A stretch of 64,000 bases of DNA from Rhodocollybia butyracea (taxonomy: Eukaryota > Basidiomycota > Agaricomycetes > Agaricales > Omphalotaceae). The notes beneath the pieces were generated by a model. The model ran no database searches and was not told the DNA's origin. It saw only the letters and a program-made list of their open reading frames with translations. Shown piece after piece: positions 20,455 through 31,302 of the stretch (position 1 is its first letter; every line of letters begins with the position of its first letter). The translations under genes were made by a program, and so were the position numbers. Location of the stretch: positions 1 to 64,000 of the forward strand of contig JADNRY010000265.1 in assembly GCA_015501585.1 (NCBI GenBank). Direction: 5' to 3'.

Positions 20455-23400
20455 AACTATAACGGTTTTTCAGCACGTCTACGATCTCTACACAAAAATT
20501 CCTTTATCATTCGAACCCGCTTCCCTATGTCTGACGAAAAGGACATCTGCCACAACACTCTGGTTGATTCCAGAGCATCCCGCCCGTTCATTGACGCGAA
20601 AGTCGCCAACGAACACCCAGAAAACCTTACTCAACTGAAGGAACCAATTCCGCTCGAGTTATTCGACGGCCAGCCTTCATCGGCAGGTCAAATCACCCAT
20701 TCCTACACCGACACCATCAGTTTCGAAGACGGCACTATTCAATTAGTCGAATTCCTAGTGACACGATTACATCCAGCGGCACCGGTCGTCTTGGGACTTT
20801 TGTGGCTTCGCCAGTACAATCCCGTCGTGGACTGGGCGGATCTTTCTATGACGTTCCGGGATAGAAACGTTAGAATTTCAGCGGTAGTAGGAGCGGATAT
20901 TATAGAGGACGAGGAGGGAGGTACGGGCGTAGAGGAGGGGTAGGGAATGGCCAAAACCATCCGACAACCATCTCGACAACACAACCTTCAAAATCCAGAT
21001 TCCCAGTTACTATCGAGGACACCCTTGACGAGGATAACGACCCATCTAACCAACCAACGACACTACCATTCAACGGAAACCCAAACGACCCTATCCTATT
21101 AACGATGGACGAACCATTCATTCCGACATCCCATTCAGCAAACCAAAGTACAAAAACGCAAACCCCAACACCCTCGGAATCTAAATATGCGACGACAATA
21201 GAAGAAATCCTCGACGAGGATGAATACACAGCCAACAAACCGACCACTCTACCATTTGACGAAGATCCAGACGGTCCACTACTCTTACCCAACGATGAAC
21301 CCTTCCAATCAATGGAGGACGACATCCGACAATGGAAGAAAGGAACAGAGAAATGGAGTCACAACATGACACCCGACCAAACGACAACCAAAGCTCGAAA
21401 GATTCCGCGAAAACCGATGACACCAAAGGGAGCTGCTTCCAGAAAGAAGGATTACCTTAGGAGGAAAGGTCCCGCTTGGGTAGAAAGAGAATCAGATCCC
21501 GACGCGACAGGACCAAAAATCAGTATGATTGGTGCCGCAGCAATGGATAGGTTAATTCGAGACGGGACTCCCGCATTTTTCCTTCATGTGTCCCCTGCTA
21601 ATAATTCGGAACACCTTAAAGCCATTACATTAGGAGAACCAGCGAACCCCAAGACTAACGATCCTTCGGATAAAGCTTCTACAACCGCGGACAAGGAAGC
21701 GCAAGCATGGAAGGACTTGGTACCGGCACAATACCACGACTACCTCGATGTATTTTCTCCTGGCGACGCTAAAGAGCTTCCACCTCACCGACCATATGAT
21801 ATCCGCATCGAGACAGAAGGAGACACCATGCTGACTCTAGGAAAACTTTACAACATGTCGGCTACGGAACTTAAATCGCTAAAAGACTATATCGACGAGA
21901 TGCTAGGGAAGGGATTTATTCGATCATCTAGTTCACCAACGGGAGCCCCAGTATTATTCGCAAAAAAGAAGGACGGATCTCTTCAACTTTGCGTAGATTA
22001 TCGAGCACTCAATCGCCTCACCATAAAGAATCGGTACCCCCTTCCGCTCGTTGGGACTCTTGTGGATCGACTCAGCCAAGCCAAGGTCTTCACCAAACTT
22101 GACCTATGAGTAGGATACAACAACGTGCGCATTGCCGACGGACACGAATGGAAAACCGCCTTCAGAACGCGATATGGAGCTTTCGAGTACCTGGTTATGC
22201 CTTTCGGATTGACAAATGCTCCCGCAGCCTTTCAGTTTTTTCATGAACGACATCTTCCACGACCTTGTCGATGTTTGCGTAGTGGTCTACCTAGACGATA
22301 TACTCATCTTTTCCGACGACGAGAACAAACACGAGGAGCATGTACGGACGGTATTACAAAGACTACGCGACAACAATCTTCACGTTAAGCCAGAGAAATG
22401 TTTCTTCCATACTGATACTGTCGAATACCTAGGCATGATCATATCGCCAAAAGGGATTTCCATGGATCCTTCAAAGGTATCCGTTATTCTCAACTGGCCC
22501 GCTCCTCGGAATGTCAAAGAACTCCAATCCTTCCTTGGTTTCGCCAACTTCTACAGGAGATTCATAGATAACTATTTGGGTATCACCAAGGTTCTCACTA
22601 GACTAACCCGGAAAGATGTAGCTTGGGTCTGGGACTCCGCTTGTCAGGACGCATTTGAACTACTGAAAAAAGCTTTCACTACCGCCCCCGTACTAGGCCA
22701 TTTCAATCCCGACTTACCCATCATACTCGAATGTGACGCTTCCGACTGGGCAATTGCAGGAATACTCTCTCAACTCGATCCATCCACGGGGGAAATCCAC
22801 CCTATCGCCTTCCATACCCGTTCGATGATTCCGGCAACTACGACATCTACGACAAGGAGTTACTAGCCATCGTGGCATGCTTCAGGGAATGGAGAGCTTA
22901 TTGGGAAGGTTCGAGATTCAGAATCCAGGTTTATTCAGATCACAACAACCTGCAATACTTCACCACTACGAAACAACTCACTTCCCGCCAAGCGCGATGG
23001 GCGGAACACTGTCAGGATACGATTTCAATATCAACTACCGCCCAGGAACCTTAGGAGCGAAACCCGACGCCTTGACACGAAGGGCGGATGTCTATCCGAA
23101 GCGGGGATGGGAACGGAAGCAGGCTAAAGGACATAACGAACGAATCCTTATTCCGCCTGAACGTCTAAACGCTTCCCAGCTACTAAACGAAAGATCTACT
23201 GATTTCTAGAATACGCGAATCGACGCAGGACCAGTTCATGGAGTCCAGCATCGAAGACATTACTTCGGGAAAGGATAACGGTTTCTCCTTCATAGGAGGA
23301 TTGTTGATGAAGAACAAGCGTATCTACGTACACTCACTATCGATTTAGAACAGGAGGGAGTATCGGCAACAGAAGCCAACACCTTCGCACAGGATTTAGC

Positions 23401-24000
23401 GGAACTTCATAGATCCCTACAGAAGCACATTGCCGACGCAAACGAGGACTATAAACACTACGCCAACCGGAAACGAAGGGAAGCACCAGACTGGAAGAAA
23501 GGCGACAAAGTTTGGTTAAACATGGAAAATATCCGCACAAGGAGACCAACAAAGAAACTCAACCACAAGTGGACGGGACCATACACCATCCTCGAAAGTA
23601 TTGGATCTCATGCATACCGACTAGATCTACCAGGCGATCTCCGACGCATCCACAACGTCTTCCATGTCAACCGACTAAAACCCCACCACTCTGATCCATT
23701 CCGACGAATCCCATCACCGCCACCCCCCGTATACGTGCAAGGCGACTTGGAGCACGAGGTCGAAACCATAAAGAACTCCAGACCAATAGCGGGGAGACCA
23801 CAGGAAATCGAATACCTCATTAAATGGACAGGATACGACGCCGCGTTCAACTCATGGGTTTGTGGGAGGGAATGGCAGGATCCCTCGACATGCTAAAACG
23901 ATGGCACCAGGAACACCCCAGAAAGCGCGGACCCACTTCCGCCCAACTCCGAAAGCTAGACAGCCTCGCGCAGGACGAAGAAAGGGAGGGTGAAGAATAG
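20455..24000 (+). pseudogene. gypsy-2 pol, disrupted
   Basis: Protease is recognisable (TLVDSRASRPFID), but the active-site triad DSG reads DSR. A stop (TAG, 20941-20943) ends the first frame. RT runs from about 21690 and is broken by TGA at 22107-22109, where gypsy-1 has Arg (CGA to TGA fits). Further breaks are an insertion near 22240, a small deletion near 22830 and a one-base loss near 23010. RT retains [10 protein letters not shown] and RNase H retains [10 protein letters not shown]. After about 23330 the sequence jumps to the integrase C-terminal region, so the HHCC finger and DDE core (roughly 230 codons by comparison with gypsy-1) are deleted. A chromodomain-like end follows (EYLIKWTGYDAAFNSW), frameshifted again, and the last frame closes at 24000. 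Confidence 0.88.
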
Positions 24001-24322
24001 TCAAGTCCCTACCCTTACACCCCACACTCAGGCGGACGCAACTCCGACCAATCTCCATTTTCCCTATCTCCCTAAACGACAACTCACATCGGCGGATTCA
24101 ACTCCGCCTCATAGACAATCTAAATCCTTTTCATTCATTCTTTTCTAACAAATGATTCCTGGCTTATTACCTATATACAGATGATCTATGTACAATCAAA
24201 GCACATCAAAACACGATAACGACGATTAACAAGAAAAAAGAAATAAAAAATTAAAAATTAAAAAATAAAATAAAACAATAGCGACTAAGTATATACAGTA
24301 ACGCACTTTCTCCTCTATTACC
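24001..24322. other. Region between the convergent pol and accessory genes of gypsy-2
   Basis: This is non-coding spacer between the pol stop at 24000 and the accessory gene stop at 24323. It includes an A-rich stretch near 24234-24275. No other feature is seen. Confidence 0.5.
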
Positions 24323-26859
24323 TTACGACGTTTCTAGCAAAGTACTACCGGTTGAACTAGGCTCACTGGAGGGAAGGAACAAGGGATTATTGGGGTCGGG
24401 AAGGAACAAAGAAGGACTCGGGATGGAGGAAACTACTTCGGCATTACCATCCACGGAACCGATTGCGTCAACAACCACATCCATACCATTGTCCACGACC
24501 ACGGAAACCTCCAAATCCAGGATACCCGTTGATGCCCCACTCTCGACGACGACGACTCCAGCCGAAGAATCCTCGTCTTCAAGTTCATCCACCTCGATCT
24601 CCTCCTCATTGCGGCTACCGAAAATCTCCCCATCGCTCATATAATCAAGGTCTTCCATGTCTTCTAGTGGTTCAGGTGCATTGGGCAACGTTTGGGTACC
24701 TACAGTAACCATCGCCGAGGGAATAACACGCTCAGCGGCCACTGCAGGAGACGAGGAAGGATTGGCGAGCGGCGAGTAATTCACGGAGGAATTGACGGTT
24801 CCGGGAAGAACTGGCGAGCTGGGGGAATAGGCCACGACATCTAACCCATCCAGTAACCCCCTAATTGCCTCTCGGAGGGAGGAACCCTGGGCGTCACGAA
24901 GGTTTTGCAACGGGAAGAGGTCGGGGGTGAATTGTAGAAAGCGCCCGTACCGGATTGTACGATCCTGATCAAATACAGGCTCGATGGACGAAATCACCGC
25001 TTCAAAACCGGCATTTCTGGCCAATGTTTGCTCACTACGATGGCTGGAAGAACGTTGCAGAAGTCGGCGAACGTGCGGATACTGCAAATTGAAGTCTTCC
25101 AGAACCATACGAAGGGCCAATTGGGATCGACAAGCTTCGTTAGTAATGGAAGGAATGGCGTCGGAAAGGGCGGAATGCGCTTCGACAAACAGAGGAGAAT
25201 CTGTACAATTGGAACACGGGTTCCGTTACGCGTTGCTCGAATCGGTTGATGAACCCGGGAAGATCCAGTTGGCGGAGCATGAGCGCATACTCGAGCGCAA
25301 TGTTGCGCTCCAGTATCAAAAGTTCCCGGTTGGACTGAAGCTTTCGGACCAAGGAATCGTTGGAGGAACCAGCGGCACTCTTCAGCATGTTTCCCAAGGC
25401 ACTCATCTCGTACCGAGCCTCGCGCAACTGAGATTCCAGAGCTTCCTTCCCCCATTGAACTCGACGACTTGCCTCCACAATGCGATCGTTCCGACGCAAC
25501 ACTTCTTCATGATTACTCTGGATAGCCTCGAAAGTTCCTTCCGCCCGCTTCAGCTCTTCGCGAAGGTGATCCTCTGAGGCGCGTAAACGACGATTCTCCT
25601 GCGAGTGGAAAAGTCAGGGAGCGGTAAGATAATTGCCCAGAAGAATACTCACTTCTTCCAAATGCAAGAACTCCTCCAAATCCGTTACCATTGGGGGCCT
25701 CAGAGCAAGCCGCTGCTCAAGTTCCTTAGTCCGTTCCCTGGATTTCAAGAATTCCTTCCGCAACACCGCGGATGACGAGCTTCAACTGCACGGCAAGCAG
25801 TTCTGCACGAGTACGTTCTACGTGCGCTTCCGCTTCGAAACCCGCACTACGAGAAGTTACCTCAGCAAGTTCCTGTCGCAAGTGATCCCTCTCCGAGCGA
25901 TAACACGCTGCACGATCCTGCTCCTCTTGAAGTTCCTGGACGGTTGAGCGATGATTACCAACAAAATCCGCCAGGAAGGATTGCTGCTCCAAGTTATACC
26001 CTCGAGAGTGGAATTGGGCGTTCAAGTCCTGCGAGGGAAGGGGGACATGGGGAATCATCTTACCCATATCAACAGGAGCGCGGGTAGGAGCCAATGGAAT
26101 AGAGTTGTCTAAGTGAGGTCGAACGTTGCGGTTCGAGTCAGCTTCTACGGGAGCCGCACGCTTGGTTCGTAGAGAAGGGTCTGTTGAAGAAGAAGGATGA
26201 GGGGGTGAAGTTGGGGAAACAATGGTTGGCAACGGAATAGGAGCAAGAGGAACGGGAGCGGCAACTCGCGGAAGTGCTGGGATGAGAACACGAAGAGGGC
26301 CGTGACGATCATGCGACTTCTCCGGATTCTTCGCCTTCTTCATCTTCTTGGGGTGTTTCCGACGTTTCTCGACGACAACTCCACCACGACTGGGATCTTG
26401 CGCCCTGTCCGTCGCTATGAACTCCCTCAATCTCTCAGTATCCTCGTCAGCCTGTGGATACAGACGCTCCCGTTCATCCATAATACGGCCCAATTCACTG
26501 GGACGATTACTCCGAGCCTCTAAAACCTTCAACGCCTTCTTGTACAATTCTGCAGGGAAGTCTAGGATTTTGGGAGCCCCGCGCAATCGAGCAACAGCTT
26601 CCGAGACATGAATTCCTTCCAGATTCGCGTACGCGCAGAACCGAAGGAGAGTAAAAAAGTCGCATTGTTTCTTGCGCTTGTGACACAAGTTACAAGTAAG
26701 GGATTCGTCGGGTCGGATGCAGGCGCTAGCGATTTCTCGACATAAGGAACATCTCACTTCAGCACGAGTGGATTCGAAAATGCCAGCATGTTCTAGGATA
26801 AACGAAGTTTCGACGCTGTGGATTTTAAAGCAAGCAGAGCGGTGGGCGGCTTCAGACAT
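24323..26859 (-). pseudogene. Antisense accessory gene of gypsy-2: Zn2Cys6-like cluster, coiled coil, acidic tail (frameshifted)
   Basis: The gene starts at ATG 26857-26859. Exon 1 runs to 25653, a 54-bp GT-AG intron spans 25599-25652, and exon 2 runs from 25598 to the stop at 24323. Two frame changes, near 25765 and 25200, break an otherwise continuous frame of about 825 codons. Residues C37, C40, C47, C56, C59 and C66 have spacing CX2CX6CX8CX2CX6C, which satisfies the fungal Zn(II)2Cys6 pattern. The second half (CNLCHKRKKQC) is strongly basic. A Lys-rich stretch and a Pro-rich segment follow, then long coiled-coil-like helices (about 300-550), a helical region, and an Asp/Glu-rich C-terminus (EEEIEVDELEDEDSS). 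This layout resembles a DNA-binding regulator. That role is inference; no homolog search was possible. Alternatively the Cys cluster could be a structural zinc site. Confidence 0.7.
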
Positions 26860-27061
26860 TGTACAGTCGAGGACGATCAGCAGCGATGCAGGTGGTGGTT
26901 AGAGAAGGAGAAGTTATTACTCAGCCACCAAAAAGTTCAACCCTGCATGACTCGACGATCAGAGAAGCTTCTCTTGGGAGCATTCTTACGTATCCCGACG
27001 ACGCCAATAGCACCCAAGTCACAATCACATACGAGTCCTACTCCTCGAGGGCTCGGAGCCT

Positions 27062-27075
27062 GAAGGGGGGGGTAA
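27062..27075 (+). promoter_or_regulatory. Polypurine tract of gypsy-2
   Basis: GAAGGGGGGGGTAA directly precedes the TGTCA tip of the 3' LTR and mirrors the arrangement in gypsy-1. Confidence 0.7.
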
Positions 27076-27825
27076 TGTCATGCCCCGTACTCCCGCTCTA
27101 TTCTCGTTTCATTCCGTCGGTTCCGCTCTCCCGACTTATCCCGTTAGTTCCGCTCCCGACTTCTTCTCGATGGCGCAATCACAACCGCCATAATTACCTA
27201 TTACTAACTCTTCCACAAGTCGTACTCACTACCTTTCCGTCTCTCCACTTGCCTTGTTCCATTCCGAGGTATGCCCTTGTATTATTTCCGTTCCCGCTCG
27301 TCCCTTGTAGTACTTTCCCTTTCACCTTAACTGATTGTCTACGTACTTTTCACGACCCTGTATATCCTCCTTACTCTTAAATACTCGTCGATATCTCTGA
27401 TACTCTAGATTTGCTATATTGAAACAACCCCCCAGTTACCGACTCATTTCCCGACTTATCAGTTTCTTTTACTCTATTTCTTCACTCTATCGTTTTCTTC
27501 ACTCCGCAATATACTCTCTTCGATTCCGATTCATTGCACTCTATCAAGTCAGCTTCCGCTCGACTTTCCGCCGCCAATAACTCGTCTTCAAAAATGCTTG
27601 TGCCCAGCGGGTCCTACCCTTAGAGTCGGAAACCTATTCCGTTCCTAGGCTTACTCATACGGTTCATTCTATTACACTTCCGGATTCCGCTCGTATGTTT
27701 CACGTCGTCGCTATTCCCAGATTGAGTACACTATCATCGAATCATCCCGTCGGAAACGTTCCGCCACTTCTATTCGAGATAGTACATCAACCTGTCGCAA
27801 CAAGGATCCGCCTAGATCCTTACAA
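27076..27825 (+). repeat. gypsy-2 3' LTR (right boundary approximate)
   Basis: It starts TGTCATGCCCC after the polypurine tract. The best candidate end is TTACA near 27825. There is no second copy in the window, so the length of about 750 bp is an estimate. I see no coding content. A poly-T run (27850-27858) follows just outside. Confidence 0.6.
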
Positions 27826-27914
27826 TTCATGTCGTTTGGGAACTCTGGCCTTTTTTTTCTTCTGTGCGGTGTGCCATCTTTCTTCTCCTGCCAGCCACTT
27901 CTTCTCCAGCCTGG

Positions 27915-28758
27915 TAGTCTGCTGATCCACAGACTATCATCTCCTCACAGTGAGACGTGTTACGGGTAATCAGCGGGACTATGTCCACCTGCCACAACTC
28001 TTTTGTCTCCCAGCATGAAGTCTGCATCTTACGCAGACTTCACCAACAACCTTTTCATCTCCTGGTACAAAGTCTGCATCTTATGCAAACTTCTCCACCG
28101 TCTCACCCCGCCACCTCTCATTGTAACACGTCAACAAGACATGTTACGGGGTATCTGCGGGACATCCCCCCGCCACAACTCTTTTGTCTCCCAGCATGAA
28201 GTCTGCATCTTACGCAGACTTCACCAACAACCTTTTCATCTCCCGGCCCGAAGTCTGCATCTCGACCGTCTCACCCCACCACCTCTCATTGCAACACGTC
28301 TCATTGACGTGTTACGGGTTATCGGCGGGACATCCCCCTGCCATGACTCTGTTGTCTCCCGGCAGACTTCACCCCGTCTCACCCTGCTATGGCTCATCAT
28401 AAGCTGCGGGACTATGTCCACCCACCTCAATTCCTTCATCTCCCGGCACAAGGTCTGCGTCTTACGCAGACTTCTCCACTGTCCCACCCCGCCACCTCTC
28501 ACTGACATGTTACGAGTCTTTTGTCTCCCGGCATGGCTCATCGTAACATGTCTCAATGACATGTTACGGGTAATCCACCCGCCACGACTCACCTGCCGGG
28601 AGCTGGTATCTTTTGTCTCCCGGCGCGATGTCTGCATCTTACGCAGACTTCACCACCATGTCATCGTAACACGTCACATTGATGTGTTATGATGCTAACC
28701 TAACCCCCCCTCCCTATCTTTTGTCTCCCCACATGTAGTCTGCGTAAGACGCAGACTA
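27915..28758. repeat. Array of two alternating hairpin types
   Basis: Type A is an imperfect palindrome of about 23 bp (AGTCTGCATCTTACGCAGACT and variants), seen about eight times from 27915 to 28758. Type B is GTAACACGTC...GACGTGTTACG, seen about six times (near 27953, 28122, 28293, 28500, 28548, 28668). Spacers share 'ttttgtctcccggca' and 'caccccgccacctctcat'. The first and last hairpins are both followed by 'tatcat'. No consistent coding frame results. Confidence 0.75.
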
Positions 28759-28759
28759 T

Positions 28760-29206
28760 CATTGTCAGGTACCTTCACTCTCTTCACCTAACCGCATCTC
28801 TTCTCTCGCATCTTTTTAACCACCCCATCACTTCACTGCCCCATCTCATTGTTGTCCTTGCTAAATCTGCCAACTCTCCAACTTGTCTGGGCATACACGC
28901 TTTTACTTTTACCTACCCTTAGGTACACGTGGTCCTACATACCTTATATATACATTCTTGATCATAGTACAGGACCTCTTTATCATTAATACTTGCTTGC
29001 TTCAAAGTGCCCGAATATCTAACACTAGTAAGGTGAACTCTGACCTCCCTCCCATCTGAGCGTTCCTGGAACACTGATAATGTTCTTGATTCTGCTTCTT
29101 CTTTCTTGATTAACAATTGGACAAGTATATATAGATATCAGAGTCTATATAAAGAGTAGATGTACCTGTTTAGTCACTTTAATTTATTAATATATCCACA
29201 ACAACT
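28760..29206. other. Intergenic
   Basis: No gene, RNA or transposon end is recognised here. The stretch is bounded on the right by the target duplication of the hAT MITE. Confidence 0.5.
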
Positions 29207-29214
29207 TCTGAGTC

Positions 29215-29862
29215 TAGAGATGTCCACGAGTCCAAGTCTTCACAAGTACTCGCAGGTAAGATCCGTGGGAAAACCCGCAAGTATGTGACTCGCGGATCCC
29301 AGGATCCGTTTCCCACGGGTCAGGCGCGGGTCACAAGTCAGACATTTGCAATTTTCGGTTGACTTGCAAGTACTTGTGTGACTTGTGCAAGCAATATGAA
29401 CTCATATATTTGTTGTTGGTGATCAAAACTTACAGTAATTAATAGTATCATATTTATTATAGTACTTATCAAGTACTGCCACACATGTTTGAGGTTGTAG
29501 ACAGCTCACAGCGAATGAGCGCTTATTTTAGCGCCCAATCGCCGTAGGCTGTCTACAATCCAAAGCCTAACTGTCAGTACATTTTTACTTCATACCATAG
29601 TATGAAATTAGTGTAACAAGTAAAGTACAGGTTTTTAATAGCATTATTATACACTGTACAATCACTGTATGCAAGTAAATAATGGTAAATACTTGTGAAT
29701 ATAGCTGTAACTACTTGATTAGTGTGCGGATCCACAAGTACTTGTGAGTCAGTGACCCGTTTCCCACGAGTCAGCCGCGGGTCACGAGTCAGGCCTTTTA
29801 GGCCACAAGTACTTGCACTCCGGATCCAAGTATACTTGGATCCGGACTCGTGGACATCTCTA
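29215..29862. mobile_element. hAT-type MITE, copy 3, intact, 648 bp
   Basis: Terminal inverted repeats TAGAGATGTCCACGAGTCC and its complement are perfect, and both sides carry the 8-bp duplication TCTGAGTC (29207-29214 and 29863-29870). Subterminal 'gactcgtgg/ccacgagtc' and 'aagtacttg' motifs occur at both ends. A central hairpin lies at 29495-29558. There is no coding capacity. The intact ends and duplication make it the youngest-looking of the three copies. Confidence 0.93.
29495..29558. repeat. Core hairpin shared by several hAT MITEs (copy 2)
   Basis: TTGTAGACAGC...GCTGTCTACAA encloses 'gcgcttattttagcgc', itself a palindrome. The same core occurs at 7789-7851 and in the arms of the palindromic element at 31468-32578. 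Confidence 0.7.
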
Positions 29863-29889
29863 TCTGAGTCTACTTCAAGCAACTCAAGC

Positions 29890-30180
29890 TGCATGAGTAG
29901 CTCAAGTTGGGGCCTTATACTCAAGTCAACTTAAGTTAACCTGAGGTTGACATATATACTCAGGTTGACTCAGGTTAACTCAAGTCAACCTGAAGTTCGG
30001 GCTTGAGTAGGCCTTATACTTAAGTCAACTCAAGTTAACCTGAAGTTGACATATATACTCAAGCCAACTCAAGTCAACCTGAAGTTGGCATATATACTCA
30101 GGTCAACTCAAGTCAACCTGAAGTCAGCATATGTACTCAAGTTAACTCAAGTCAACCTGAAGTTGGGATAAGTACTTGAG
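29890..30180. repeat. Minisatellite, about 39-bp unit
   Basis: Units built from 'caactcaagtcaacctgaag' plus 'catatatac' repeat about seven times with small variations. They end where similarity to the DUF6589-like gene starts, so the array may mark its truncated 5' side. Confidence 0.8.
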
Positions 30181-31299
30181 TCAACTTAAGTATTTTAGAC
30201 TTTTCCTGATGAACCTCTTGAAGCAAAAGCCTATCAGTGCTGGTTGGCAGTCCAAAAAAGCTGCTCCATGGAAACCAACACATGACCTCCTGCAGATATC
30301 ACTTGCGGGTCATGTTCTTGATGCATTTTGGCTCCATTGTGGCCACCGAAACTTTGACGTCTGGGCTGCAAATGCTACAATGGATGACCTCAGCGCAGTA
30401 GCAAAACATGTGTACCGTAATTTGTTTACCTCAAGGGCAGTTGAGGAGCAGATCAATGTGGAGGAACCAGATACAGTACTCATGAACACCATTCTCTATA
30501 ATCGGGATGTTCTATATTACTGGCTTTTGGTAAAGTCGATCAAAGCTGATGATATTGGCCATGTTGTTCTTATCCTTTGGATATGGATGGTTATGATGTG
30601 CACACCCAAAACCATGCCACGGTATGCAAATCCAATTTTCGAGACACTTGGAAGACTGCAACAATATCCTGAGGAGGTTCAGAAACTATTTCTTCACAAC
30701 TGGCTTGTCAATCTTACGGGGCGGGCAGATGGATGTAAAGAGGTTGATCTCCTCCAAGAGTATAGTAATTTCTGGGTGAAAGTAAGTCAGGCACTGTCAT
30801 ATCATCTATAATATGCTAATTTGTGAGTCTTATAGTCTTATAGACTGTGTATGGTGCGAAAGGTGTCAATTGTAACTGGGACTGGCTGTCGATGATCTCA
30901 GTTTGCATTTATTCACTTCGAGATGCAATGCATGTGGTACAGAATACATTTGGAATTCCAATCTATGGGACTCGCCACACCACTCCAGATATGTCGAAGG
31001 AGGTTCAGTACATTGCCAAGAAGTTGAGAGAAGAGAAGGTGCAAGAATACGTTGCTGAATGTCCCGCAAATCACGATTTCCATGAAGGTTCAAAATATGC
31101 CAACAAAAGGTCTGCTTTTTCAAGGTATCGGGTTGATGAGGCAATCATAGCAGATCTTGGATTCTGTTGGAGAAAACAGAATGACAAGGAAGAACTCTAC
31201 ATTCCAAGCACCAATGATCTCGCAATGGACAGTGAGGAACCAATTGATATGGCTGATGAACTTCTCGCAGGCACAATGGCACTATTCGAAGATGATTAG
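30176..31299 (+). pseudogene. DUF6589-like gene, C-terminal part
   Basis: Two exons join in phase: up to 30781, then a 62-bp GT-AG intron (30782-30843, with 'gctaat' as a possible branch site), then 30844-31299 ending at TAG. Conserved-looking stretches include KTMPRYANPIFETLG, LQQYPEEVQKLFLHNWLVNL, DLLQEYSNFWVK and DAMHVVQNTFGIP. I recognise these from the large basidiomycete DUF6589 family, whose function is unknown and which is often near transposons. The usual N-terminal half is absent: the frame runs back into the 39-bp minisatellite and has no ATG at its start. The tail is acidic (ALFEDD). It ends 3 bp from the stop of a convergent gene on the minus strand. Confidence 0.6.
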
Positions 31300-31302
31300 A
31301 TA

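Larger units (their letters stand above)
20448..27825 (+). mobile_element. gypsy-2: decayed Ty3/gypsy chromovirus with antisense accessory gene, 5' end missing
   Basis: This is a second, different gypsy family on the plus strand. It lacks a 5' LTR and gag and begins just upstream of the protease where the gypsy-1 LTR ends. A mutated pol follows, then a minus-strand accessory gene, a polypurine tract (27062-27075), and an LTR-like end starting TGTCATGCCCC at 27076. The gene order matches gypsy-1, including the antisense gene between pol and the 3' LTR. Confidence 0.85.

Noticed and set aside
24390..24708. Plus-strand Ser/Thr-rich frames
   Set aside because: Antisense shadow of the acidic tail of the gypsy-2 accessory protein.
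27915..28758. Regularly recurring palindromic repeats suggesting a CRISPR array
   Set aside because: Spacing is irregular, there are two repeat types, spacers are themselves repeated, and the window is eukaryotic.
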